From contig UQWA01000016.1 of assembly GCA_900544685.1 (NCBI GenBank), positions 1 through 64,000 on the forward strand: 64,000 bases of DNA, read 5' to 3'. Position 1 is the first letter of the stretch. Each line of letters starts with the position of its first letter. Source of the DNA: an uncultured Lachnospiraceae bacterium (lineage in GTDB: Bacteria; Bacillota; Clostridia; Lachnospirales; Lachnospiraceae). A model generated the notes under the pieces. The model was not told the origin of the DNA. It saw nothing but the letters and a program-made list of their open reading frames with translations, and did not search any database. The position numbers and the translations under genes were made by a program. Positions 51,975 through 59,262 of the stretch are shown here, piece by piece.

Positions 51975-52371
51975 CGTACCACGCCTTCGCAATCTCATCT
52001 AAATCATAAAGTTCCAGATCGTCTGACTCTTCTTTCTGATCCCCGGATTCTTTGGTGTCATCTTCCGGAATAAAGGCACTATACAAAGCACGCGTCACAA
52101 TCAATTCACGCAGCTCCTGTGTATCCTGACTGACTGCCAGCTTCAGGCACTGATTCAGTAATTCATTCTGAAATCTGCCCACTCGGTCACCGTCAATCTG
52201 CCCGTCTTTTCCGGTAAAACGTATGATAAAATGTTCTTCGTCCATATCCAGTCCAATATAATCATCGTCCATGAACAAATAGGCCGCCCGGTATATTGCC
52301 TTTAATGGATAAAGTGACTTCTTCACACGGAATTCTGCTTTTCCGTTATCTAATATAGTGTAATCTAACAT
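51967..52371 (-). CDS. hxsD: His-Xaa-Ser system protein HxsD
   Basis: 134 residues. Core: SLYPLKAIYRAAYLFMDDDY, HFIIRFTGKDGQ, and the signature helix VGRFQNELLNQCLKLAV followed by LRELIVTRALYSAF, typical of HxsD. C-terminal acidic extension (about 100-134). First gene of the operon; the start at 52371 follows AGAGGA, and the promoter lies 44 bases further upstream. HxsD has no known activity; it is a marker of the system and may bind the precursor leader. Confidence 0.85.
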   Translation of the reverse strand: MLDYTILDNGKAEFRVKKSLYPLKAIYRAAYLFMDDDYIGLDMDEEHFIIRFTGKDGQIDGDRVGRFQNELLNQCLKLAVSQDTQELRELIVTRALYSAFIPEDDTKESGDQKEESDDLELYDLDEIAKAWYDE

Positions 52372-52414
52372 AGTAATCCTCTGATAGCATCTGTAAACTT
52401 TTTTTATTAGTTCT

Positions 52415-52443
52415 ATTTTACAGTTTTGGCGCATATTCGTCAA
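52415..52443 (-). promoter_or_regulatory. Promoter of the hxs operon
   Basis: -35 TTGACG (52438-52443), 17-base spacer, -10 TAAAAT (52415-52420), 44 bases ahead of hxsD. The -35 box directly follows the T-run of the preceding terminator. Confidence 0.7.
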
Positions 52444-52446
52444 TTG

Positions 52447-52483
52447 AAAAAGCACTTTAAGAACATAAAATTCTTAAAGTGCT
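52447..52483 (-). terminator. Terminator between the BlaI operon and hxs
   Basis: Perfect 13-base arms AGCACTTTAAGAA (52471-52483 read on minus) and complement (52451-52463), 7-base loop, TTTTT next. Confidence 0.88.
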
Positions 52484-52493
52484 TAGTGGTTGA

Positions 52494-52736
52494 TTAGGTC
52501 ACATTTTTCCAATACGGATCTTCCCAACGTCCCTTTGTAGCATTCCATCTGCGACATTGTAAATGTCCATTCAGGTAACGGAACTTCATTTCAATTGTAT
52601 CTGATACTCTACTTTGAACATCCTGTGTCTCTTCCGTATCCTGTACTATTGCTGTGTCCACATCATTTGCTAAAGCTGTTGTCCCTGCTACTCCCAATGA
52701 TACTGCTAATAACAGTACACTTACTTTCTTTCTCAT
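52494..52736 (-). CDS. Small secreted protein, Trp/Arg-rich C terminus
   Basis: 80 residues. Signal peptide 1-24 (KKVSVLLLAVSLGVAGTTAL, cut near ALA-N), acidic spacer, then a C-terminal motif region MKFRYLNGHLQCRRWNATKG followed by RWEDPYW. I recall similar Y-N-G-x-L-Q-x-R-R-W-N motifs in small exported Lachnospiraceae proteins of unknown role. Its start overlaps the end of the M56 gene by 4 bases, so all three genes form one operon. The ATG at 52736 follows AGGTGAGAGAA; a longer upstream reading has no support. Confidence 0.65.
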   Translation of the reverse strand: MRKKVSVLLLAVSLGVAGTTALANDVDTAIVQDTEETQDVQSRVSDTIEMKFRYLNGHLQCRRWNATKGRWEDPYWKNVT

Positions 52737-53890
52737 TCTTCTCTCACCTCCATTTCCTGTTCCATTGCTGCGATCATGTCTTCTTCGACGATTTGTTCTA
52801 CAATATTGCCATCTTCCCAAAAATGTATGATGTATTCTCCATTTTCATTTACTGACAGCCACATATCATTACCGTTAACTTCTTGCCCTATGCCATAATC
52901 TGTATTTCTGATATTATAATACGGCGTCACTACAAACAAATAACTGCACGCCAACAATCCAAGCATTCCCAGACACCAGACATGAAATCCAGCCTTGGAA
53001 CTTCCGTTCACTGGCTCCTGTGTCAACACTGCACGAAACCTTTCTTCCATCGCACGATTGTAACCGCAACTCGCAAAGCCTGTCGTACTGCCAACGAATA
53101 ACTTCTTTTTTCTGTTTTTATTCTTCAGGACTTTCAGAATGGTCTGCAGATATGTTGTGTATTCTTCCACTGTATAATCGGATGTTACTCTGATGTCACA
53201 TCTGACTTCCAACGCATAATTCAACTCTGTCTTTACCACGTAGGTTAATGGATTCCACCAGAATATACAGTTCAGGAGATTCGCCGCCATCATATAATAC
53301 AAATCATGATACTTCAAATGTGTAATCTCATGAGTAAATATGTACTCCAGTTCTTTTTCACTAAATTCCGTCTCTGGCAATATGATGTAACTGGTTCTGA
53401 ATCCAATACACATAGGTGAATCCACTTCACTGCTTTTCACCAGTAAAATTCTACGATGATAATTCAACTGCTCACATATTCTCTGCAAAACCACTTCGTA
53501 TGCCGCTTCCTGCATAACGCACTGCCGACAGATTGCAAGCTGATTAAAATAGGTAGCAACAAAACGAATCACCAGTATTACTGCTACTACTCCAAGTATC
53601 ATAGCAGTCATCTGCATGATTGTCAGACTTACCGAACCGATATGATGAGGTTCCATGTTCACAATCTTGTAACATTTCAAAAACCATGGCCAGTGTACTT
53701 CAATCTTTCTTGCAATTCCTATATCAAACGGTATTGCCATTCGCAGCAATAGTATGATGCAGATCACGATACTGCCTGATATCCCGACTTTGCTTCTGAG
53801 TATCTTCGTCTTCCTCATTCCAAGAAACATACAGGTAAAAATCAGGCTCCAAAGCATCGTAATCAGAAATGAGAGTAGAAAATTATCCAT
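52733..53890 (-). CDS. M56-family (BlaR1/MecR1-like) membrane metallopeptidase
   Basis: 385 residues. Helices near 5-22, 38-55, 95-113 and 307-325; zinc motif THEITH (HEITH 187-191) in the cytoplasmic loop. After the last helix only about 60 residues lie outside, so there is no penicillin-binding sensor domain; another signal must be read. M56 proteins cleave BlaI-type repressors, and a BlaI gene lies 2 bases upstream. Confidence 0.88.
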   Translation of the reverse strand: MDNFLLSFLITMLWSLIFTCMFLGMRKTKILRSKVGISGSIVICIILLLRMAIPFDIGIARKIEVHWPWFLKCYKIVNMEPHHIGSVSLTIMQMTAMILGVVAVILVIRFVATYFNQLAICRQCVMQEAAYEVVLQRICEQLNYHRRILLVKSSEVDSPMCIGFRTSYIILPETEFSEKELEYIFTHEITHLKYHDLYYMMAANLLNCIFWWNPLTYVVKTELNYALEVRCDIRVTSDYTVEEYTTYLQTILKVLKNKNRKKKLFVGSTTGFASCGYNRAMEERFRAVLTQEPVNGSSKAGFHVWCLGMLGLLACSYLFVVTPYYNIRNTDYGIGQEVNGNDMWLSVNENGEYIIHFWEDGNIVEQIVEEDMIAAMEQEMEVREE

Positions 53891-53892
53891 CC

Positions 53893-54285
53893 TTATTTGC
53901 TCTCCTCAAGAAGCGATTCCAGTTTCTTAATCAGTTCTTCACTTCCTGCTTCTTTTGCCATTGCCATCGCTACTTTCGTTATAGACTTCTGATTCACTAC
54001 ACCGTCTACTGACATTGCCATCTGGGCTGCATATTCTTCCCTGGTCAGTGCCGGTGCAAAAGTTCTGGCATACTGGGTGTTGCTCTGCACCAGCCCTTCT
54101 ACCTGAATCACCTTTTTCTTCAACATGGAACGAAGTACATTATGAAGATAACCTGAACTCCATTCCTTAAATGGTGGCTTTTCCAAAATATCGTTACCGG
54201 AAAGTGGCTCTTCTGCTGTCCAGATATATTCCATCACTTCCCGTTCTGCATCTGTAAGTAAATTCTTTTTCTTTTTTAACTGCAT
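53893..54285 (-). CDS. BlaI/MecI/CopY-family repressor
   Basis: About 130 residues with a winged helix (LLTDAEREVMEYIWTAEEPL, SSGYLHNVLRSMLKKKVIQV) and a C-terminal dimerisation helix. Represses its own operon until cut by the M56 protease. Start either ATG 54285 or GTG 54294; neither has a strong ribosome site, ATG preferred. No beta-lactamase gene is close; the controlled target seems to be the small secreted protein. Confidence 0.87.
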   Translation of the reverse strand: MQLKKKKNLLTDAEREVMEYIWTAEEPLSGNDILEKPPFKEWSSGYLHNVLRSMLKKKVIQVEGLVQSNTQYARTFAPALTREEYAAQMAMSVDGVVNQKSITKVAMAMAKEAGSEELIKKLESLLEESK

Positions 54286-54436
54286 ATTCTTCACACTCTA
54301 CTGTAATTTTATAATGTAATACTATCGTGTTGTTAATTTCTTTTATTAACTATTATTCTATAATATATACTCTGATTCGTCAATTAAAAATTTGCGTACT
54401 GCCAATTTTATTATATTCGCCCCCAATAAGGTTCCC

Positions 54437-55639
54437 TTAAAAACCAAATAACTTGAGCGCATTGCCGCGCCAGATCTGTCCAGCCGTATAGCAGGCCTCT
54501 TCACAGCTGAGGTATCCCTCCTGACACATCTCTGAGAGCACTTCCGACACCACCCTGCGGAATGCCAAAACTGCACCGTAACTTTCCTCAGAGGTCCAGG
54601 TATCACAGCCCCAGAGGATGCGATTGTTTCCACCAATCTCCAGTGCTTCCCGCAGGAATCGTTTCGCTGCCGATGTGCTGATAAGGGGCAGCCAGCAGAG
54701 ATCTGCATAGACGTTGGGATAATTATGGAGAAGTCCCAGGAGATCATCCATCCAAGGGTAGCCTCCATGGAACAAATCAAACTTAGTGTCTGGCAAAGCC
54801 TCAATGAGATCCTTCAGATAAATCGGCGATGTGTCATTCATGGTGCCAAGTCCCGTATGAATTTGAACCACCAAGCCATGTTCTCCCGCCAATCGGCAAA
54901 TATAGTAAACCATGTATTCATAGAAGTCCCTGTAGGCTGCTTCTGTAGGATGTTCCTGGCCATAAGCGGCGGCAGCACGACTTTTGTTAAAATTCCGTAC
55001 TCGGTTGCCCTCATCATAGGCAATCGCAAATTTCAAGACACGGTATTGCCGGATATACTGACTGATCATCTCCAGGTAATCATCAAAGTTCTTTTCATAT
55101 ACACCAGGAATATACATGGAAGGATTGTTTCCGTTATGATCTTTTCGCGATTTACAGTTGCAAACGGCAAACATATTGCAACGAAGCACTGGCACAAACA
55201 GTTTTCCAGTACTTTCCACCTGACCTGGATGGGTATAATTGTCCAACAGAATCCGATCATATCGGCACTGTTCTTCCAGAATGCGAAGATGATGGTTCGA
55301 ATCCTCATAAGCTTTATCAATAGCCTTGTCCAATTCTTTCAGATGCACAGCATCCACTGGCAAATTATACAGATCTGAAATGGCACAGCGTAGCCAGTAG
55401 AAATAACTGTTACTGCAGTTTCGCAGCAAAAACTCCTGTACTTCCTGTGCATCATCTGGATAGGTATCCATCCAGCTGCAATAGCTGTGATCATATAAGA
55501 ATTTTAACCCCATGTTCTGAAACTGATCATCAGGCAAATGGTGACAATGGGTATCAATTCCGCGGAGACCGTCCAAATGCTGCAAAATAGCCACACTTAC
55601 GACGTCTCGATTTGGGATATATTCTGTATTTTTCTGCAT
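54437..55639 (-). CDS. Amidohydrolase-family protein (amidohydrolase 2 / uronate isomerase-like)
   Basis: 400 residues forming a metal-dependent TIM barrel. N-terminal metal motif GIDTHCHHLPDD (about 27-38), later VVQIHTGLGTM and FDLFHGGYPWMDDL (about 299-312), and the C-terminal RILWGCDTWTSEES with the catalytic Asp. Closest relatives by pattern are amidohydrolase 2 proteins and glucuronate isomerase-like folds. Substrate unknown, no sugar or catabolic genes beside it. AAGGAG precedes the ATG. Single gene. Confidence 0.8.
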   Translation of the reverse strand: MQKNTEYIPNRDVVSVAILQHLDGLRGIDTHCHHLPDDQFQNMGLKFLYDHSYCSWMDTYPDDAQEVQEFLLRNCSNSYFYWLRCAISDLYNLPVDAVHLKELDKAIDKAYEDSNHHLRILEEQCRYDRILLDNYTHPGQVESTGKLFVPVLRCNMFAVCNCKSRKDHNGNNPSMYIPGVYEKNFDDYLEMISQYIRQYRVLKFAIAYDEGNRVRNFNKSRAAAAYGQEHPTEAAYRDFYEYMVYYICRLAGEHGLVVQIHTGLGTMNDTSPIYLKDLIEALPDTKFDLFHGGYPWMDDLLGLLHNYPNVYADLCWLPLISTSAAKRFLREALEIGGNNRILWGCDTWTSEESYGAVLAFRRVVSEVLSEMCQEGYLSCEEACYTAGQIWRGNALKLFGF

Positions 55640-55696
55640 AGAATCTTCTCCTTTTGTATTGGAATGAAATAAAATGTATTGTATGGTGTCAGACCA

Positions 55697-56314
55697 CTAT
55701 ATACCTCCAATTTCAAATACTACAATCCGTTCCCTGGCATTATCCCCTGGGAACAGATCTCTGCAATCTATCTCATCTGCAAATAACAACTCATCTACCG
55801 TCATCAGATAAGATATATATTCATCCGACGGATAATAGAAAAACAACTGTATTTTCCGCATCTGTGCATAATAGGATTCCAGAATTCTCGCCATCACTTT
55901 TTTCAACAGATCCAGAGAAAATGGATTAAAAAAGAAAAAACAATCCACTTGCTCCGGCACCTTATATTCCACTGCATCTGCCTGTACAAAAGAGACTTTT
56001 TCTGAAGAAACCGCTTTTTCTTTATTCAGAACTGCTTTTTCAAAAATCTGCTGATCGTATTCAATTCCTATTGTATGGCATCTTGTTTGATATGCAAGAA
56101 AGAAGTCCACCCGGCCTTTTCCACATCCATAATCAATCACTGTATTCTTCTTTCCAATATATCCAGAATTCGCCAGACGTTCCAGTACAGAGTACGGCGT
56201 TGGCTCATAAGGGTAACGATATTGATCAGAATGAGAATCATCTCTTCCTGTCGTGCGAATGTGCAGCAGCTTATCCCATTCTAAGTCTTTCTTCTCCTCT
56301 GTTTCTTTTCCCAT
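55697..56314 (-). CDS. Class I SAM-dependent methyltransferase
   Basis: 205 residues; SAM motif VIDYGCGKGRVDFFLAY (about 58-74), EYDQQIFEKA, then FVQADAVEY and FFFFNPFS in place of the usual catalytic loop. Substrate unknown. Follows the DUF1653 gene by 3 bases, with a poor ribosome site overlapping the junction, so it is likely translated by coupling. Its stop lies in a TGGTGTCAGACCA palindrome that resembles the repeat family further right. Confidence 0.78.
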   Translation of the reverse strand: MGKETEEKKDLEWDKLLHIRTTGRDDSHSDQYRYPYEPTPYSVLERLANSGYIGKKNTVIDYGCGKGRVDFFLAYQTRCHTIGIEYDQQIFEKAVLNKEKAVSSEKVSFVQADAVEYKVPEQVDCFFFFNPFSLDLLKKVMARILESYYAQMRKIQLFFYYPSDEYISYLMTVDELLFADEIDCRDLFPGDNARERIVVFEIGGI

Positions 56315-56317
56315 CCC

Positions 56318-56773
56318 TTATAAACTCACTTTCTCAAATCGATATTTCTGCTTTACGTCTGGATATTTTTCACGATCTACTTCACTCATAAACATAGAAT
56401 AAGGTCTGGCACATACCTTAAATGGTGCGCATAGTGCCTGATAAATTACCAGATTTTCCCCATTTTCTGTATGCTGAGCAAAAGCCAGCACCTTATACAG
56501 ATATTCCGATGTATCTGCAGATACCCACTCCCGTTTAAAATGCTGTACAATATCTCCTACCAAAATGTCTCGTTCTGGCACTTCTTCTGTTTCCGGTTCT
56601 TCCGGCTCTGTATCCAGTTCCATATATTCGTCTTTATCCAATGACACTGGGACTCCTGATTTTCCGGCAATATGCACTCCGCCATACCAGGTTCCTGTTA
56701 TTTCATAGATTCCGCCCACTTCATATTCTAAAGAATACTCATCCTTCTTTTTTATTACTCTGATTTTCGCCAT
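56318..56773 (-). CDS. DUF1653-containing protein
   Basis: 151 residues. Residues about 75-145 match DUF1653 (VQHFKREWV, YLYKVLAFAQHTENGENLVIY, CARPYSMFMSEVD). The first 45 residues form a small beta domain (GGIYEITGTWYGGVHIAG) and 50-70 an acidic linker (EPEEPETEEVPERD). Function unknown. GGGAGAT precedes the ATG. Confidence 0.75.
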   Translation of the reverse strand: MAKIRVIKKKDEYSLEYEVGGIYEITGTWYGGVHIAGKSGVPVSLDKDEYMELDTEPEEPETEEVPERDILVGDIVQHFKREWVSADTSEYLYKVLAFAQHTENGENLVIYQALCAPFKVCARPYSMFMSEVDREKYPDVKQKYRFEKVSL

Positions 56774-56818
56774 ATTAATCTCCCATCTGCTAGATTGTTT
56801 TCAGTTCAAATCTTTATA

Positions 56819-56830
56819 GGGTCTGACCCC
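56819..56830. repeat. GGGTCTGACCCC palindrome (REP-like)
   Basis: Perfect 12-base palindrome in a TTTATAGGGTCTGACCCCGA context. It is a shorter relative of the 27-base repeat found twice further right. Such motifs commonly border REP-type or small mobile elements. Confidence 0.55.
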
Positions 56831-56889
56831 GAGGTCGTAAGAAAGTAACTCATTCATATGGTCAATGTCCATTGAAATATGCAGATTCC

Positions 56890-57087
56890 TCATCCCAAAA
56901 GCCAGTCGATGACATCCACAACTTTTATGCCATCGTAATTTCCGAGTGAAAATCGATCCAGTGTCAGGACAATCTTTTCATAATTATCCTGAATGCTCCG
57001 CAGCGGTCTCATCTCTCTTTCAAACAAGCAATAAGCTTCATGTATAGAATAGCATAAAATATCAAAAAATGTATCAATTTTTGACAA
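56890..57087 (-). pseudogene. C-terminal stump of an AAA (AAA_14/DUF4143-like) ATPase
   Basis: 65 residues from an internal Met: SKIDTFFDILCYSIHEAYCL and EKIVLTLDRFSLGNYDGIKV match the extreme C terminus of the large ATP-binding proteins with a DUF4143 tail. No Walker motifs remain; about 350 residues are missing. No ribosome site. Confidence 0.65.
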
Positions 57088-57160
57088 GGGTATTGCTCTT
57101 GTCTATTTGTCGTACATTTTTTTGATTTATGTATGGAATTTAATCTGTGACAAGAAAATG

Positions 57161-57199
57161 AAAAGAGAAGTTAGTATCGAAAAAAGATACCAATTTCTC
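57161..57199 (-). terminator. Terminator at the end of the phage-like gene group
   Basis: Minus-strand arms GAGAAATTGGTATC and GATACTAACTTCTC (57186-57199, 57165-57178) followed by TTTT, 18 bases past the 62-residue gene stop. Confidence 0.65.
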
Positions 57200-57216
57200 T
57201 CATAATCAGCCTTAAC

Positions 57217-57405
57217 TTAATGCCATTGCAAAAAGCCCGACTCCATTTCATCTCCATCTTCCTGCGGCTGCTCGGCCATCTCGCACCATTCCGGGTTTTC
57301 CCCGTTCACAGATGCCAGGACCTTATCTTCCGCATCGTCAATTGCATGTACACAGATACCCCCAGTGTTGAACAATGGGTACACACCGATAATTTTCTCA
57401 CTCAT
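57217..57405 (-). CDS. Small phage-type protein of 62 residues
   Basis: 62 residues, MSEKIIGVYPLFNTGGICVH then an acidic C terminus ending ESGFLQWH. GGGAGG precedes the ATG at 57405, fixing the start; it overlaps the zinc protein gene by 8 bases. I recall similar small proteins in Clostridia prophages, function unknown. Confidence 0.55.
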   Translation of the reverse strand: MSEKIIGVYPLFNTGGICVHAIDDAEDKVLASVNGENPEWCEMAEQPQEDGDEMESGFLQWH

Positions 57406-57697
57406 TCCTGTTCGCCTCCCTTTTTCTGCCCCGGTTTGCACAACCGCGGCTGCAATATTTCCGTTCCGATCCGTACTGATGCCGGTAGGAAAACTCCCTG
57501 CCGCACACCGGACAGATCTTTGACAGCACTGTTCTCCAGTTTTCCGGCTTTGGGTGGGTGTTGTTCCATCTTGACCGGCATTCCGGTGAGCAAAACTTTC
57601 TCGGTCTGCCTTTATGATTCGGTACAATGGCTGTACCGCACTGAGGGCAGAAGGAAAAAGCCATGTCCTTGATCATTTCAGATGTATAATCTTCCAT
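57398..57697 (-). CDS. Double zinc-finger phage-type protein
   Basis: 99 residues with two Cys4-type fingers: CPQCGTAIVPNHKGRPRKFC followed by SPEC, and CPVCGREFSYRHQYGSERKY followed by CSRGC. Probably nucleic-acid binding. Start uncertain (57697 or the later MAFSF Met). Part of the prophage remnant with the HNH gene. Confidence 0.6.
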   Translation of the reverse strand: MEDYTSEMIKDMAFSFCPQCGTAIVPNHKGRPRKFCSPECRSRWNNTHPKPENWRTVLSKICPVCGREFSYRHQYGSERKYCSRGCANRGRKREANRNE

Positions 57698-57837
57698 CTG
57701 CCCGCACCTCACTCTCATTTTTCGCCGTTATTCCTCTGACCCCCGGCCTACCAATTTTGCGGTTTTTCACAGAAAAGGGCGCACCGGTCTCCGTGTGACT
57801 TCACCGTAGAAAAGTGACCCCGGCCCCGGTGGGGCTG

Positions 57838-58197
57838 TCAGTAGGTGTAGGTCGGGTTGATGTCTTCGGTCAGGGTCTTCTTATCGTGGCAGCTTTTGCA
57901 GAACGGCTGCCAGTTGTTCTGATCCCAGAAAAGTTTCTGATCACCACGGTGTGGAATGATGTGATCCACAACCGTTGCCCGGACGTACTTGCCCTGCTTG
58001 GCACACTGCACACAGAGTGGATTAGCTTCCAGATACGACTTTCTGACTTTCTGCCACCGCCTGTTGTATCCACGTTTCGCTGCCGGGCGGGTGACTTCCG
58101 GATGGAAAGGCAGATGCTTCTCACAGTAGAGCTGGCCGGCTTCCACCAGCTCCGGGCAGCTGGGATGATGGCATGGTGTCTTTGGTCTGTATGGCAT
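57838..58197 (-). CDS. HNH endonuclease, phage type
   Basis: 119 residues. HNH core: CVQCAKQGKYVRATVVDHII, PHRGDQKLFWDQNNWQPFCK, SCHDKK (H-N-H with two CxxC zinc pairs). The N terminus has a short zinc ribbon (CHHPSCPELV, YCEKH). In phages such genes stand just before the terminase genes and help cut cos sites or packaging substrates; no terminase is left here, so this is debris of a prophage. Confidence 0.8.
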   Translation of the reverse strand: MPYRPKTPCHHPSCPELVEAGQLYCEKHLPFHPEVTRPAAKRGYNRRWQKVRKSYLEANPLCVQCAKQGKYVRATVVDHIIPHRGDQKLFWDQNNWQPFCKSCHDKKTLTEDINPTYTY

Positions 58198-58231
58198 AAT
58201 ATCAACTCCTAAAAATTATTTTTTGAACCCG

Positions 58232-58260
58232 TTGTATTTTCGTCGATTATTGAGTATACT
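58232..58260 (+). promoter_or_regulatory. Promoter of the type III antitoxin RNA
   Basis: -35 TTGTAT (58232-58237), 17-base spacer, -10 TATACT (58255-58260); the start would be near 58267. Confidence 0.65.
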
Positions 58261-58266
58261 ATAAGT

Positions 58267-58406
58267 GAGCTAATGGCTTGTCGGTCATCACGGCTAGAAT
58301 ATGATGAACGTGTATGTTTAGCTTCCGCAAGCGACGGGGCGCTGCAAGGCGTAGAATATCGCTTACGTGTAGGAAGGGCTTGCCGAAAGGCAGGCTCTTC
58401 TTTTTT
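58267..58406 (+). ncRNA. Candidate type III antitoxin RNA with two imperfect repeats
   Basis: Non-coding stretch between a promoter and a terminator, directly before the ToxN-like gene. It contains two copies of a pattern TAGAATAT-n5-ACGTGTA, at 58295-58314 and 58352-58371, 57 bases apart, set among GC-rich stretches that can form small hairpins (GCTTCCGCAAGCG). ToxI-type antitoxins are tandem repeat RNAs cut by the toxin into single units, so the layout fits; the 57-base period is longer than the 34-45 bases usual for these RNAs. Confidence 0.6.
58376..58406 (+). terminator. Leaky terminator between antitoxin RNA and toxin
   Basis: GGGCTTGCC-GAAA-GGCAGGCTC stem (58376-58397) then TTCTTTTTT. 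Placed 17 bases before the toxin ATG, as in toxIN loci where it sets the RNA to toxin ratio. Confidence 0.75.
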
Positions 58407-58423
58407 AGGAAGGAAAACCAGTC

Positions 58424-58867
58424 ATGAAACTCGTTACAATAAATAATGCGCTGTTGCTCAAATACACCGGCGATTCAGAGGTACTACAGAAATCAACCAG
58501 ACCTTATGTGTTAGTTGTCCGTTTAAAATACAAGGAGGCCTGCTATGACTTTGCTGTTCCCATTCGTTCAAACATTCCCGCATCGGCACCCAAAGATCAG
58601 TACTTTGCTCTGCCTCCTCGTCCGCAGACAAGACCCAAAAATCGTCACGGACTACATTACATAAAAATGTTTCCCGTTACAAAGCAGTATATTGTTCGTT
58701 ACCGCACGGAGGGGAACAGCTTCGCAACACTGATTCACGACATTATCGAGAAAAACAGCAAACAAATCGTTGATGAATGCCAGCATTACCTCGATTTGTA
58801 CAGTCAAGGTGTTAAACCTCTATACTCAACAGACTTAGACTATCTCATCGAACAACTCAACAAGTGA
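58424..58867 (+). CDS. ToxN/AbiQ-family endoribonuclease toxin (type III TA)
   Basis: 147 residues with the ToxN/AbiQ fold pattern: N-terminal MKLVTINNALLLKY, strand STRPYVLVVRLKYKEACYDF, AVPIRSNIP (where ToxN has PL-S-S-K), and a C-terminal helix pair SKQIVDECQHYLDLY. Such toxins are RNases that stop growth or abort phage infection and are held by a repeat RNA. The upstream RNA, terminator and GGAAGGA ribosome site support the call. Plus strand, against all neighbours, and within prophage debris. TenpN or CptN type would also fit. Confidence 0.65.
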   Translation: MKLVTINNALLLKYTGDSEVLQKSTRPYVLVVRLKYKEACYDFAVPIRSNIPASAPKDQYFALPPRPQTRPKNRHGLHYIKMFPVTKQYIVRYRTEGNSFATLIHDIIEKNSKQIVDECQHYLDLYSQGVKPLYSTDLDYLIEQLNK

Positions 58868-58873
58868 TTTTTT

Positions 58874-58897
58874 GCCGTCTTCACTGGCGGCTTTTTT
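58874..58897 (+). terminator. Terminator of the toxin gene
   Basis: GCCGTC-TTCACT-GGCGGC stem (58874-58891, one G-U pair) then TTTTTT. Confidence 0.75.
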
Positions 58898-58905
58898 CTT
58901 TTGCA

Positions 58906-59262
58906 TTACTCTTCCCACGGAAGACCAGCCTTGCCGAAATGACCGTAAACACTGACCTTGTTGTAGTCTACATCCAGCAGTCCCAGTCGCTTGATGATAC
59001 CCTGCGGAGTCAGGTCATTGCTGTCATGGACATAGGCTTCGATGAAGTCCAGCGACTGATACTCTGTGCCAAAGCACTCGACCGACACCCCCACCGGCTG
59101 AACCACGCCGATAGCGTAGGTCAGCTGGACTTCGCACTTGTCAGCGTTGCCCGCCTGCACGATGTCCTTGGCAATCTTCCTCGCCATGTATGCTGCGGAA
59201 CGGTCCACCTTGGCGGGATCTTTACCGCTCAGAGCACCGCCGCCCATGCGACCGATAGCAAC
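58906..59262 (-). pseudogene. C-terminal third of S-adenosylmethionine synthetase (metK)
   Basis: About 118 residues matching the last third of MetK: GGGALSGKDPAKVDRSAAYM, VQLTYAIGVVQPVGVSV, FGKAGLPWEE. Intact MetK has about 390 residues; the first two thirds, with the ATP and Met sites, are absent. It begins right after the stop of the 262-residue gene and in the same frame, so a deletion joined the two. MetK genes occur in some Lachnospiraceae prophages, which fits the neighbours. No own start or ribosome site. Confidence 0.82.

Noticed and set aside
55684..55698. TGGTGTCAGACCA palindrome at the methyltransferase stop as a further full repeat copy
   Set aside because: It differs from the GGGGTCAGACCCC core at several positions and lacks the flanking bases, so it is mentioned but not counted as a copy.
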